Shown here: positions 46,230-59,813 of the stretch, in pieces | Layout: every line of letters begins with the position of its first letter | Numbering within the stretch: position 1 is the stretch's first letter | Assembly: GCF_026151205.1 (NCBI RefSeq) | Contig: NC_087081.1 | Coordinates: 1,171,386-1,235,385, forward strand | Source: Bolinopsis microptera | Taxonomy: Eukaryota > Ctenophora > Tentaculata > Lobata > Bolinopsidae | Direction of reading: 5' to 3' | Length of the DNA stretch: 64,000 nucleotides | Notes under the pieces: model-generated | Database searches by the model: none | What the model was told of the DNA's origin: nothing | What the model saw: the letters and a program-made list of their open reading frames with translations, nothing else | Made by a program: the position numbers and the translations under genes

Positions 46230-47990
46230 ATGGGCGGCGGATGTTCAAAACAATCTGTGAGAATTTGTCTGTTTCTCTAGTATCAAATATGTTCTGAAAA
46301 ATCGTTTCATTCTAAGATAGGCTTTAAATATTAATACAATAATTAATCACATACCGAACATACATCAGCTTTATCTTTCTTTGTATGCATAAAATTGCTA
46401 GTTATAGTGGTACCCACACAAACTTAGATGGGATTAAAAAGCTAGATAGATTTAGTTCTTTCACGTCCAATTTCTATATTGACTACTTTTCAGTATGTGA
46501 AAGACCAAGGAAATGTTAATACATTTAAACCTTCTGAGAGTCCAAAGGAAGAGAATAAAACTATACAGGTTCGCGTTCTTATCTTTATTTTGATTACTGC
46601 GAAAAGAAATAAAATATTTCATGATTTGTTCCTATCACATTGATAAATTGCAAATACTACATTTTATTAAGTCTCTGAATTTTCTCGTTTAGGAGGAGAA
46701 CAAGGAGGTAAAGAATGCAAATGCGGGAGAAGAAGTCGCTGAAATTGCACGTGTATATTCTATGAGAAGCACGATGCTACTTAGTGACTACCTTGACCGT
46801 GTAACCTACAAATTGGAGGTTTAAATTACCAAGAATAATGCAAAATATTTTTCGACATTTTACACCAAAATCGTCTTGACACGCAATTATTTTTGGTAGT
46901 CCCAGCCCCCGAGGGCAAAGTTTCTAATTAGTAAATACCCCTTTGGCGAGTATAAAATCATTTACTGAAAAACCATGATTTCATCGTTAATAATTACGTC
47001 AAATTGTTAAAGTTTGACCGAGTAAAATTAAAAGCAAAGCCGACGTAAAGTTTAAGTTTCTGAATACTCAAGTTTCCGAAGTTAAACAAAAAATGCATTA
47101 TCACGTGCTTCCCGATTAGGTCACGTGCTTCCCGATTAGGACACGTGCTTCCCGATTAGGTCACTGCGGTGTGTAGTATGCACACTTGCACTCGATATCA
47201 AAAGCAGTAGTACTAAGCTTTTGTTTCCGATTGACAATCATTTGTTCACTATAAATATACTATGTTTATACTTACTCTTAATCATTTCTTTATCAAATTT
47301 CTGGTTTCCGTGATTGAGATTTATTGTTAGACATATTTTATGTAAAGTTAGACTATACGTAAGTCGTATTTAAATGTTGTCATGGCCAACATTTTCCAAT
47401 ACGGGGAAGTCTACAAGACCTTGCTCGCTCGAATTAGACCTTAAAATTATTTTTAAATAGTAGATAATTAATGTGGACTTTGCAGTTACTTTGAACCAAA
47501 TTCAAGTCTCTACGACTTACAGGAGCCGAGAAACAAAACTTCCAAATAATTGCCTAAAGGATATTAGAAATTTCGCCCTCTAGGGTTGGAACTACCGATA
47601 AAAATTTGGTGTAGAATGACCTTATGAATGACCCTTTACATAAGTTAAACTATAATTTAAGTAAAATATATAGGCAAATAGCAAAAACAAATAATATTAG
47701 GCAAAACGCTATACAACGAGTTTTAATATGTATAATTAATTTCAACTCTTACTATAAATATAATATATAATATCTCAAGTTGTCAATTTTCTTTAACTCA
47801 ATCAATTCAGATTGCAGAGAATGTGAAAGAAGAACCGAAACCCAAACTCGGAATATCAGACACAACATTGGATGAAAATGACGATGCATATGAAATTGCA
47901 GATAAAATTACTAGCCGGCTTCTTAGAAAGTACCTTAGAAACGAAATGAAATTGGTTAAGCATGAATTTGATATAAATACGACATTATGA
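46230..47990 (+). CDS. small N-terminally acylated protein, 135 aa, four exons
   Basis: Exons 46230-46256, 46494-46568, 46693-46818 and 47811-47990 join in phase 0 to 408 nt including the stop. The protein starts MGGGCSKQS: Gly2 with Ser6 fits N-myristoylation and Cys5 could be palmitoylated, so a membrane-anchored protein is expected. The rest is charged. The last exon encodes an amphipathic helix, IADKITSRLLRKYLRNEM, that resembles VITRTLLKEYLEREINML of the next gene. The start MGxGxS, the gene order and this shared helix indicate that the two genes are tandem paralogs of which this one keeps only the N-terminal module. No known family is recognised. Confidence 0.7.
46819..47810. other. long intron 3 of the small acylated-protein gene
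   Basis: Contains three near-identical copies of CACGTGCTTCCCGATTAGG (20-bp period, 47102-47160). No other feature is seen. Confidence 0.6.
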
Positions 47991-48546
47991 CGTCCTTTTA
48001 GCAAACAATTCTAAAGCTTTCTTAATTTAAATTTTATGTTGTGTATATTTGTGTCATACCCAGTCTGGAACATATCTGTACCCGCGACCGTTTTATTTTT
48101 ACTTCATTTCGTAATATTTTATCGATGTTTCGCCAGATTTCATATTTATATAATATTTTCGCTTGGTCTAATGTTTATAAAATTCGTGTTTTGATAACTT
48201 ATCTGTGGAATTATGATTGTGTCAGTTTATTTAAAATGCTATGAATGAGATTTTATATTTATTATTTAAATAACTTACATCATTACCTGGATTTTGATAT
48301 TTAATAGTGTTTCACTGGTTAAGATTTAACCCTTCTTCAAGACGACCATCTTGATAAATCTTCACTTGCTCGTTGTGAAGAAAATCATTGCACCCAAAAT
48401 CTTACTGATATCTCACAAGGCCTTGCTAGAATTAGCACCAACTTATTACAGCTCTTTTAGATCTCATACTGATAATAATTATTGTTAATAGCTGAAAGTT
48501 TGTAGCATGTAAAAGACATTGTTACTATAAGCTGCAAGGGAAAGCA
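47991..48546. other. intergenic between the two acylated-protein genes
   Basis: AT-rich, no gene seen. It should include the promoter of the PDZ gene. Confidence 0.35.
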
Positions 48547-51500
48547 ATGGGCTGTGGGGCATCAACTGAGGCACAGCAGCAGGTGCAGTGCGTCAAAATA
48601 TCATCATTTCGTTTGAAATGCAGCGAATGAAAAATTGAATCGAGTCTCTAAAGTTTACTTTCAAAATTAAAAAACATGTAATCAGTTTTAAATGAATGTA
48701 AATTGTAAATCTAAAGAATTCATGATAAGTCTAATTTGACGATTATCCGAAAACTCCTTCAATAAAGCATTAAATCAGGTAGTCGGTTCATACGACAAAA
48801 CTGGTGGACAGCAGCCAGCGGACAAAAGCAAAAACGGTAAAGCTGACAATCATGTGAGTTCATAGGTAGCGAGTAGCGAGATAACAATATCCTTGCAGTA
48901 ACCCGACACTCAGCTTATCATTTATTGAAGTTGAATATTCTGAAACATGTAATTCCAATCGCTGTTATGGGCAGAAAATACGTTTTAATTTGATGACTAA
49001 CTGATTGACACTCTGCCAGCGACTTGAAATACACAGGCCTCATTTATTTATATTATACCTGATGGTTTTGTCTGATAACAAAGTTAATCATCCCCTAAAA
49101 GGTCATGGCAGAGTTCTGAGGCCTGTGTTAATCTGTAATTAAATTAAACAAAATTTTGACTGTATTTTTAACTGTATTTAAATTCTAACTCTATAATTAG
49201 GACAAATTCATGACGTTCAGAATGCATTTTAATACTTACGACTCTTATGATTCTAGATTAACCAGGTCATTATTCAGAATTTATCAGGATAAGAAGAAAA
49301 AAGAGAAGAAAGCCAGAAAAGGATCAGATAGCAGTTCCAGCAGTTCTAGCAGTAGTTCAGATGACTCCTCCTCAGATGAAGAAGACGCTGGTGGGGATGA
49401 TGTGATCACAAGGACGCTACTAAAAGAGTATCTTGAAAGAGAGATCAACATGCTGACGCTAGAGCTTACTCAACCCGAGGTTAGTTACTGATTGTTGTTC
49501 GATAAGTTTTTGAATTCGTGCTGAGTTTTGGGTTCTCACAGATGAATGATGATTCAGCGATGATTGTTTAGCTGGATCTTAGGTTTCTACTGTTAAAATC
49601 ATACCAGTAGTTCAACCACAGTATGTACAATATTGTGGTGAAATGGAGATGAATATGTTGCATGTTGTGATTTATTGTGACGTAGTGTAGTATCTCAGTA
49701 GTCACATTATATTCTAATGATTATCAGCTTACTTGAATATTCGCACAGGTTTTACTGAAACAGCTATTAGAACAAAAAGATCAGGCAACAGGACGATTGG
49801 TAAAAAGTTCAATGATACTCAGTGAACAGAGGCAAGCTTGGTAAGTCATAAATATTATCATTACGTGGAATGTGGAATTTTATGTTACATACCTCTAAAA
49901 CATTAATTAATTATTCTTATTCTTCCGAAACTTCCCTACTTTTTTGTTAAGTGAATAAATTGGTTAAGAGATAAGTGGTTGACAAAAATGGTATTTTTGC
50001 AGCATGAAGGAGTATAAAGATCTAACGAATCTGCAGCAACTAATTCAACAGAAGCAAACAGTGAATCAGAGTACTTGGGACACCGAGCAGAAAGAATATG
50101 TCGAAGGTTTATTTAAATTCAGTTATAATTAAATATTGTACGTGATTTGATGGAGTAAATATCAACCAAACTTCTATTAACAAGGAAGCACCTTATTCTA
50201 TAAAATGTCATGAGTTTATAATGTTATCTCTTTCCTACAGCATACAACAAGCACAAGCAGGTAGAGCAAGAGCACGATACATTAGAAAAACAAAGTCGGG
50301 ATATTGACGAAAAGATAAAAGTTACTAGTGATCACGTGCAACGGTTACTGAAACTCAGAAAAAGACAGGTACTTAAATCCTATTTATTCAGTAGCTACTG
50401 CTGGCTGTAAAGTGTAAATAGCGTTATTTATAGCTAAATTACAAGACTAAAATTGGCTAAATTCGAGTATTTTACCTTTTTATGGGTAACTTATTGACGG
50501 TCTTATTAGAAGGGAGTGTTTTTTAGAAAGATCTGAAAAGGCCTACTGCAATTTATAGCAAGCCGGTTAATTTTTCACTAATACTACATTAAAGTCATCA
50601 TACAGTAACCAGTATGAATAAGTAGTAAGTACCAGCTCAACACTGTTTACTCTCTAAATCAATTTCCTGTTTACCCGGGCCCGGTGTTAGATTACAAAGT
50701 ATGAGCTGCCATTTCCAAGATCTTATTTCTTATCTTATTTGCAGGATCACATTCTGATAAAAGCGTTCGGTGGAAGTTATGGTAGTGAAAAGGAAGCGTC
50801 TATTGAGGAATATGTGGATAAGATGAAGGAATTCAGGAAAAACATCCTCAACACTAAAGCTCAGTGAGTATTTACTACTTATATTTTTTTATTTGAAAAT
50901 TCAATTAATCATCATATATATAAATCAAGCGTTACATTTCAGCCATGCAAAATTACAATGACATATTTTGATATACTAAATGGTAAATGGTACTGCAATA
51001 TAAGTTGCTTAATGTTTGGCCGGATGACAACTAACGAGAAAAATAAACTTGATTATATAATAATTAATTCGGCTGAACCAACACATAGCAAGAGCCACAT
51101 TAACGTTGGGGCCGTCAAAATATGTATAATATGGTGGAATTAGAAAATTATCTTAGAACACAGGGCAAAGAATCCAACCATTCCCCGTTTTCACTGCTTT
51201 CACTGCTTTCACTTTCAGGTGGGCAAGAGGTCTGGATTTCACGAAGATGGCAAACACACAGTACTGGCGCGCGGTCCAAGTATGGACCAACATCCTGACC
51301 CACAAGTTGCCCCACGTGCGGTGGCAGTACTGCGCGTATGTTGCTAACTACCTTCATGCCGCCTACAGTAACAGTAACCAGGCTGTCAACTGTATGAAAG
51401 GTGAGCACGTCTTCTAAGAAGTTACAAGATATTTCCTTGTGTTTCAGTTCATATTAGATTTAATGAAAGAACTTACGAGATATTTCCTTGTGTTTCAGTT

Positions 51501-54500
51501 CATATTAGATTTAATGTAAGAACTTACGAGATATTTCCTTGTGTTTCACTCCATATTGGATTTTATTAACTGAAATTTTCTTCCCCCGGTAGCTCACGCC
51601 CAGATACCGTATTTTACTGCAAAGATGTTCCAAGAAGTTGACTTATCTCGACGTAATTCCTACACTGCGTGTCAGCCTCGCTTCCATGCTACCTTCTTAC
51701 AAGTAGGTCTCTTGATAAGTTGTTATCGAACTGTTAAAATGTAATGCGGAGAAATCGGAATTATTTACAATGTTTTATTTTAGTATATATATCGACTTAA
51801 ATAATGATAAATACAATTAATATTAATATTGCATTATTTATTACTACCGTTACCTGGCCGATCCTAATGTTCACCCTTTTATATACTTTGCGCAATAATC
51901 ATGCGTTGAATGAGGCGTACATCACAACTACCATTGGCATCTTTTATGTGCCATTATGTTTATTTTCATGTTTATTTTTATTCATGCATAACTTAAAAAC
52001 TAAACTACAACGTTAAACCTTTCAGTGGTTGTGGTACTACCAGCAGAATGCGGCTTATCTCGAGAAATGGATCACAAAGACACTTGCTCAAACCATCGAG
52101 GGGGATCTTATCAAGGTAGATACTTATTAGTGTATATTAATTATTGTTTATAAACACTGGTTCGTTGGGTTATAAACACTCCAAGAGATCAAATCGAATT
52201 AATTTTCATAACCCGTAATTTAATCACGATTTAACGCTAATCATCATCATCATTGACCATCATTAAATATTTATCAGGTGATGGTGCGGTGTACCGTTTG
52301 TACACCCCAGTTTATATCTCCCATTTCCAGGTTAATGGCTGCCTCACGGTTGCTGAAGCCGATTTGAGGGCTGAGCGAAAGCGTCTTATTATTCAGAAAG
52401 TCAAAGCGAAATTCGGTGATGATGCTCATAGCGAAGTGGCAGAACAGGTCAGAGCTTCTTTATTTCTAGATACAAAATCTTTCATTACCGCATATAAGTG
52501 AGTAGCTAGCTGCTGAACATTTTCAATAGTTGATACACATGTACACTAGCAGATGATTTTAAGAACAAACCTTAAAAATGATCTGTCCTTCCTGATTTAG
52601 CAAGTTACATCAGCTGTGTAAGTAACATCAGCTGTGTAAGTTACATCAGCTGTGTAAAGAATGAAAAAAGATATTTGAATTTACTTCAATCCAGGAAGCA
52701 GAAGTAGATAGACTGTCGAAGGAAGTGAGTGCAATGCAGAACGTTTCAATCCAAACTAACGTGGTGACAGTATCTACTGGATCTGATAGTGGCATAGAGA
52801 GCGGACAAGAGGAAGTGGGACCCCCTCCTGCTCCGGGCACACAAAGTGAGGAGGATGTCACTCAGAAACACGTTAGTAAATTATTGTTATATAACGCGTT
52901 ATTAATCACCCGAAACACGCTATAAAGCACGTTTCTAGTCCGTCCCTTTCCTCTTGATCTTATCGCTGAGTCGGGTGGTGTAGTGGTAACTTGGTAACTG
53001 AGCCGGTAACTGAGCTGGTAACTGAGCTGTTCGTTATGATGAAAAGCTTGCGTTTGTGATTTATCAAAGCTACAAAATTTAACAAAATTTAACAAAATTT
53101 AACATGTTACAAGCGATACAGTGTACATCATGTTTTAAGCTTTAAGCTAGACAACACCGCAATGAATCGCTCAAAAAGAATAAAAGAACCGGAGAACCGC
53201 GACAAACACAACCGTACAGACTACAGAGGAGCAGAAAATATTATGCAATGAACTAATGATAATGCACGACAAGTTTTAAAGGATAAAGCACGCGATACAA
53301 ACTACATATCAGATAAATTGTTAACATATTTTATTGATATTGGTAAATTCTTCACCAGGAGGATGTAGGAAATGATATTAGTAAATTCTTCACCAGGAGG
53401 ATGTAGGAAATGAGCTTAGCGTCAGTTTAAATCCTGGAGAGGTTGGGTTGGGAATAGAGTTTACCGGCGGGAATGACGCTCAAACATCTCCCGGAGATAA
53501 TGGTTAGTTTATTACAGTATGATTGTTTGATAGTTACCAATTATTTTTAGTTGACAGTTCTAGACCGTTGATCATGATTGTATATGACTACAAGATTGAA
53601 TAGAATAGCTTAAAACACATGCTCCATTTAAAGAATAGCCTAAAAGCTTCATAGCTTTAATACATGTACTTCATTTCAGGAATATACATTCTTCGACTCT
53701 CACCAAAAGGAGCAGCCGCTAAAGATTCCGTTCTTCTGGCTGGAGATAAAATCGTATCTGTAAGTTATATTAAAAATGTGTTGATAAATTTGATGAGAAT
53801 CCAGACAGGGTATGATATCTTTCAGTCGGCTCAATAATTGATAAATGTTGATCTTTAACAAATTTTCTTAGTTGTTCTTCGATTAACTTATCACAATTTC
53901 AGGTAAATGGCGTTTCATTGGAGAATGTATCCCACGCAGAAGCTGAAGAAGCCCTTTATAAATCTGGTGAAACCGTTGTGGTAGTTGTTATCAGAACTGC
54001 ACCTGAGGTTTGTGAAAAGTCCTCAATAAAGTTACTGATGAGCATAGCAAGTCTTATTCGCTTATTCGAATATTTAACGATTTTCATTCATTCTCTTTTC
54101 AAGCTTATTTTTCCAAAAATCAATAACTTGTAATTACAAAACACTCACGATAATCAGGCTGCTAAAGAAACAGATGCTGCAGAGCTTAGCGCTGCTGCTG
54201 ATGCAGCTTCAAAGCAGGCTGAGGAAGAATCCAGGTAATCTTCATGGAGAACTGAATATTTTTGTTTATCTTACTGAGTGGAGTTGGGTTAAAAACATAT
54301 AAGAGATACGATGATTTAACTTGTAGAAGCTTTCAATAAACATGTGTTAATCGTCGTCAGCTGAATGTGATGTGGTGGACAATGCTTATATGTGATTGAG
54401 TGGTGTCAGGGATGGAGGGTGGGGGAGGTGTGGGTGGGAAAGTGAAAATTACAGTACAATGTCAATAAAAATTAATACAAATTTAGTCTTCTGTTGAGGT

Positions 54501-57500
54501 TGAGAAGGAAATGCCAGATGGTCTGGACTTTAAGGATTTGGCAATTTTAGGAAGAATGGGGTCCCAGAGGGAACTACATTTGGGTGCGCGGTCTGTTCTG
54601 TTCATAGCTGGTTGTCGTATTTGTATAGCTGCGTGTTCTGTGAGGTCAAGTTGGGAGCGTGAGGTGAGGGATTTGAGGACTTCGATGTTGTTCCAGGAGA
54701 TGGTGTGGCCGGTGGTCAGGGCATGATGTGCAGGGGCTGATTTGATTCTGTCTGTGGATTCGTCGATGGCGTTGTTGAGTCTGTAACATCGTTCGTGTTC
54801 TTTCATGCGGTGGACCAAGGGTCTGTAGGTCTGTCCGGCGTATTTGGAGGGGCACTGTGAGCAGGAAATTTCGTAGATGGTGTTGGGAGTGAGGTGAGTA
54901 GGGGGTGTGGTCTTCGTTTTGGTGAGGAGGTTGCGGAGGGAGGTAGCAGAGGAGTGGGTGACTTTGATGTCGTGTTGTCCGAGTATCTTGGAGATGGGTT
55001 TGGATAGGGAGGGATGGAAAGGAAGAGAAACACTAAGGGCATGTTCACGGGTCTGTCGGTTGAATGAGGCTAGGGATTGGTGGCGAGAGGGGTTGGTGAA
55101 TTTCCGTTGTACTTCGTCCATGATGGTGGTGATGCGGTGAGGAGGGAAGCCGTTCTGGAGGCAAACGTGTCGTACTGTCTGGAGTTCGTCGTCAAGGTGT
55201 TGGGGTGAGCAGATGTTGTGGGCTCTTCTGGTCAGTGATCGGATGACTGCGTTCTTAGATGAGTTGGTGGTGCAGGAGGAGTACTTGGTGTAGAGGTTGG
55301 TGTGGGTATCTTATTTATCTTATTTGGAATATCTTAAGACTATTCTAAATTTAAAGCGGGCCAAGAGTAAATTGCTGGTTTGATTTGATACCTCCATATA
55401 ATAACCGCACCCACTATAATTTCATCATTACGTGCTCCTAAATTGTGTTCATTCTGCAACTATTGCAAAATTTGCAATATGATTCCAATATAGAGGCAAT
55501 TAGTGGTCAACGCCCTACACAGACACAGCCATAGTGGCAGAAAGTGTGCAATAACGTAATGTGCTTATTATGATTGCTACAAAATATCTTCAAACTTACC
55601 ACAATATTACAGTCAAATCAGAATTTCATAAAGACTCCGATTTGTATTTTATACTATTTGTTTAGAAAGCGAGCAGAGGAAGAAATAGCTGCTAAAGTAG
55701 CAGAGGAAGAATCGAGAAAGCGATTAGAAGAAGCGAAAGAGAAGATGGCTGCTATAGAATCAGCAACAGAGTTGCTGGAGGAGGAGAAGAAGGAAGCTGA
55801 GCGAGCTGCTCGCGAAGCAGAAGAGGGGAGAATCGCAGAAGAGGAAGCAGCAGCGGCACAGGTGGCTGCTGAAAAGGCTGCTTTGGAAGCTGTCGCTGAG
55901 GAGAAAGAGCAGATGTTACTGGAGGCTAAACAGGCGGCGGAGGTGGCTGAGAAGGCAAAGGCAGAGGCTCTCATGTGGACTCAAAAGGCGGAAGAGGCTG
56001 CAAAGAAAGCAGGTATGGAATTGGAAGCTTCGAAACGGGCAGCCGAGGAAAGGATTGCTGCAGAACGAGAAGCTAAAGAAGCAGAGGATGGTGCACGACA
56101 AGCACAGAAAGAATTAGACCGCATTGCAGCTGCCGCTGCTGCTGCAAAGGTGAGGATTTTACACTTTGCAGATCGACCGTATTATATTTTTTCGAAATGT
56201 TGGATTGCTTTATTGAGTTGATTTATTGCAATGGTCGATTGAGGTTATATAAAGTGACGGACTTTCAACGTAGGAAAATAAAGAAAGATTAGCTAAAGTT
56301 GCTGAGGAAGAGAAGAAGAAATCGGAAACTGAATTAGCTCAGAAAACAGAGGCCATTAAAAAAGAAGCCGCTCAGACAGAAACCTCTCAACCAGAGACTC
56401 AAGGTAACATTTTACATAATAGCCTGGGGTCCTCAGGTAAGGTAACATTCTATCGTGGGTCAAATTATCGAAATTGAGTTCGGAGCGGTCAACGTAGGAA
56501 TTGCTTTAAACGTCGAGAAAATGTATTTTTACGGCATTGTTCCAAAATATGAGATTCCTAATTATACATCCGAATTTTTTGCTGCAGCTTTTGCGGGAAT
56601 CGAACATCTCGTGAAGCAAGATTCTGGATGGGGGCAACGATACAACTCAGTGAAAACATCCTCTGGGATCCTCTGAGCAAGGGTCTACCCAAATTTTAAA
56701 ACGGAACGCGCGCCGTCATAATTAAGCTTAAATAAGCGCTTCGGACTCCTGAAGCATGGAACGTTGCTAGGCAACCGATAACTTTCCGCCAAATAATGTC
56801 AGCCAAATACAGGCCACAGACGAAATAAAAAACCTGAGTAAATGGAATGTTCGAATTGACCATATAATAGTTCTTACACACTAGTGATGCTTGCATATTG
56901 TATGATAAATAGTGGGAATAGTGCGCCTATCTCGAGAATCAAGTGGTAAGATCTAACTGACAAATAACTGATTTACTCTAGTGGTTTACATTGGTACAGT
57001 TAACAGTAAAAGTCATATTTATCTCCGAAATTAATTTCAGATGATCCAGCGCCCAACTTCCAGTCAGACATCGACGGCATTATGAGTGATTACAAAAACT
57101 CTGTCGAGCAGTATAACAGGTAAATAGTGAACATTGACATCGCGAAGTATAATTCTAAATTTTAATACTGGGATTCAATCCTGGCAATTTTTATAATTTC
57201 CACCTCACATATCTGTGTAACAATAGTTTGCCAGCAAATGTACTCGTAGATTAGCATTAATTGTTCTAGGAAACGTGGAACTGAAGAAACGAGGATGGAC
57301 TTGGATCTTCAGGACAAATTAAGAGCTAGGAGGCAGAGGAGACGGCAGCAGATGAAACAGAAAATACAGGAAGGAAACATAAAAATGGTAGGCTAATCCT
57401 GGGGTTATTGAGTGATAACTATATATTATATTTATATTGTATAGGTTTGTGCTTTCGAGCCAGATTAAAAGATTCATTCCTTGCCATGGAATGAACCAAC

Positions 57501-57568
57501 CACATCTAAAACTTAATCAATTTCAGAAGCAGATGGAGGTAGAGCAAACAGAAAATGGTGCTGAATAA
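48547..57568 (+). CDS. acylated coiled-coil PDZ protein, 880 aa, 21 exons
   Basis: Exons: 48547-48582, 48779-48853, 49288-49479, 49749-49840, 50003-50106, 50241-50368, 50745-50863, 51219-51400, 51593-51702, 52026-52115, 52331-52447, 52695-52871, 53397-53502, 53680-53759, 53903-54007, 54158-54234, 55666-56149, 56274-56403, 57041-57119, 57270-57387, 57527-57568. All are GT-AG with matching phases, 2643 nt in total, so the gene looks intact. The start MGCGASTE predicts myristoylation (Gly2, Ser6) and palmitoylation (Cys3). A Ser-rich acidic stretch and a helix shared with the upstream paralog follow. Next come a coiled coil (exons 4-7) and an unrecognised Trp/Tyr-rich domain (exons 8-11, WARGLDFTKMANTQYWRAVQ and WLWYYQQNAAYLEKW). 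A PDZ domain spans exons 13-15 (GEVGLGIEFTGG, GIYILRLSPKGAAAKD, LLAGDKIVSVNGVSLENVSH). A long Ala/Glu-rich helix (exons 16-18) and a basic tail end the protein. It reads as a membrane-tethered scaffold that would bind C-terminal peptides. No named ortholog is recognised. Confidence 0.85.
51424..51570 (+). repeat. intronic tandem repeat, ~67 bp x 2-3
   Basis: GAAGTTACAAGATATTTCC and the following TTGTGTTTCAGTTCATATTA are repeated with small changes at 51431, 51478 and 51528, in intron 8 of the PDZ gene. Each unit carries a TTTCAG acceptor-like site. Confidence 0.75.
53345..53412 (+). repeat. duplicated splice-acceptor segment of PDZ-gene exon 13
   Basis: GTAAATTCTTCACCAGGAGG plus ATGTAGGAAATGA occurs twice in a row (38-bp period). 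Only the second copy continues into the exon. Use of the first acceptor would add 38 bp and shift the frame. Confidence 0.85.
54440..55320 (-). pseudogene. Penelope-like retroelement fragment with GIY-YIG nuclease
   Basis: On the minus strand in intron 16 of the PDZ gene, 55121-54483 is an open frame of 212 aa. Its first part matches the end of a Penelope RT (the NRQTREHALSVSLPFHPSLS region). It is followed by a GIY-YIG-type nuclease: YEISCSQCPSKYAGQTYR with the R-xx-EH helix (HRMKEHERC). The frame upstream is degraded and the RT core is missing, so the copy is 5'-truncated. Confidence 0.82.
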
Positions 57569-57756
57569 TGAATACCGTGCTGCCATTTTGTTAGAAATAT
57601 GTTGCTTATAAATACAGAAGTTTTAGATTTGATTGTGAACTATATTTGGGAATAATATATTAGACATGTCTTCATTTTTTGATGAATTAGATATTTTTAA
57701 TCCACCAGTTTCGATCTTTAATTTTATCATGCAGGTATTCAGAAGGTTCACGTACT

Positions 57757-58988
57757 GTAGTGCGACACGTACTCTAGTGCGACATGTACCCTAGTGCGAA
57801 ACCTCCAAGATCGACCATGTCGCAGTTGAGTACGTTACCTGGATCGTAGTGCGACACGTACCCTAGTGCGACAGAGAATGTTCAAGGCCGACACTGTCGC
57901 ACTACAGTGCGCTACCTGGACTGTAGTGCGACACGAACTAAAGTGCGACGAAGCACTTTACACATTCACTAGGTCATGTTGCTGCATCTTCCTTCTCCAG
58001 CCGTCAGGATAGAGTCAGTGGATAGTCACCAGCTGCGTGAACAAGTTAGTCGAGGTGCTGTAGGTACCATCGATGACAAGATGAGGGGCCTCAGCTAAAC
58101 AATCCATATTTTCCACAGTGCCGAACAGGAAAGATCTTCTTCTCTCTGCTGAAAAGGTAGAATCCCAAAGAAGGAAGGTTCCGCCACCGTTCGTTCTGAT
58201 GTAGTCAGGAGTTAGGAGCTGTGCGTGCCATCTTAGCGAGGGATTCCTGCTGACAGTTGAGTTTTGACATGGCTTCGAAGGAGAGGGGTCCAACAGCGTC
58301 AGCAATCAGGTGTTTCGTAGGGAGGTCAGTATCGGAGGCTTTCCGTTTCATGTTCTGCTTTGCTGTGTAGACAGAGTTTGCTGCAGGAGTAGGAGGGTGG
58401 GAATGGGTCTTCGTACTGGTCACAGTAGTGTCGTTCATCAAACTGAGAAGTCCGGAGCAGATCTTCTCAGTGCATCGCCAGTAGGTCATGTCGTCGCGCT
58501 TCTAGGAATGAAGACATGTTGATGTTGTTCGATGCTTTGGTAGAATCATCGTGACCTTATATATGGCCCAAGCATATGAACTTGTTATCCCAATCGGAGA
58601 TATACCTTCATACGATGCGTGATAGGAATGAGGATCATATGCTGCTTACGAGTTACCCGGTGGATCACACACTGCATACGTGGCTTGAACTGACCCGAAG
58701 GGTTGTGATCAGTGGATCACTTCGAAACACGTGATGTGAACCGACGAATCGTATTCTCAAGATCACTTCGAAATAAGTGACGTGAACCGACCCGACGAAT
58801 CACTTAATGGTCCATAAGAAGGATAGGATGTGACCTGAACTTGAAAATAAGTCAGGATATTTTGTCGCACTAGAGTACGCTACCTGGATCGTAGTGCGAC
58901 ACGTACTGTAGTGCGACAGAGGGTGTTTTTGTCGGACTTCGCACTAGAGTACGTGTCGCACTAGAGTACGTGTCGCATTACAGTACGA
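57757..58988 (-). mobile_element. Mutator-like (MULE) element with FLYWCH-type finger, truncated
   Basis: Both ends consist of iterated CTAGTGCGAC/GTACTGTAGTGCGACACGTA words (57757-57953 and, inverted in sense, 58862-58986). Minus-strand frames 58489-58205 and 58305-58015 overlap in different frames. The first has a FLYWCH-like W-R-C...C...H-S-H pattern; the second has FLFGTVENMDCLAEAPHLVI followed by DGTYS and QLVTIH, the start of a MULE transposase domain. The rest of the DDE region is absent. The piece 58520-58860 recurs inverted at 14310-14905. Confidence 0.75.
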
Positions 58989-59563
58989 TTACCTATTCAG
59001 AATATCATCGGATTTTGATTTTGTTTGTTAGAGTTGACTTGTGAATTTTTTTGTGATGGTTACGGATAGTAGTAGATATTTGTGTACTAACCGTAGTCGT
59101 AGTTTTTGATCTGTAAATAAAATTTTAGGATACATTGTAAATAGTTGTAGATAACACATATGATCATCAGATTTAATACTATGTTTATAAAGCAAATGTT
59201 TCATTTCCCATTTCCGTTCGCTTAACTCAGACGAAGTTAACGAGGCTTGTGAGCTTGAGCTGAACTACTCGAGCGAGGGACCCCATAATTTGAAAATAAA
59301 TTCCCCCTAAAATTAAATACATATCATAAATTAATCGTCACTGATTGGGCGACGTGGTCAAATCTTTAGCCTGATCAAAGAGATTCTTAATGGTCGGTCA
59401 CTGATGTGGCCAGATACTGAAAAAAAAGCCCCAGAAACGCGATCCCCTGTCTTTCTGCAGAAAGAACCACAATCCAAATCCTCGGCTGAGTCAGCTTGTC
59501 TACCTCCCCTGTTAAGTGTTAAGAGTGAGCGGGAATCAGACAAACCTTCTCGGAGAGATAATA
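58989..59563. other. intergenic, no gene seen
   Basis: Nothing recognisable is visible between the MULE and the following MITE. Confidence 0.35.
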
Positions 59564-59733
59564 AGGACGTTCACATAATATTACGTAATCACTTTTTGGA
59601 CAATTTTTAACCCCCTCCCCTCTCCGTAATCAACCTTAGACATAGCTGTGTCAAAATTACACTAGTGTAATCATTTGGAAACCCCCCTCCCCTCTCGGCT
59701 CTCAGCTGATTACGTAATATGTGAACGACCCCT
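59564..59733. mobile_element. MITE with GTTCACATAATATTACGTAA ends
   Basis: Terminal inverted repeats GGACGTTCACATAATATTAC (left) and, in complement, GGTCGTTCACATATTACGTA (right) enclose about 120 bp with C-rich ACCCCCTCCCCTCT stretches. Elements with a GTTCACATATTACGTAA end are common in invertebrate genomes. Confidence 0.82.
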
Positions 59734-59813
59734 ATAAGGAGAGGCTGCAGCTGAAGAAAGATAAATATTATTCTGAAATATAATTTTACAGTCCCCAATA
59801 TATGATTTCCAAA

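Noticed and set aside
54511-55140. Plus-strand frames over the Penelope fragment
   Set aside because: They are shadows of the minus-strand RT/GIY-YIG frame.
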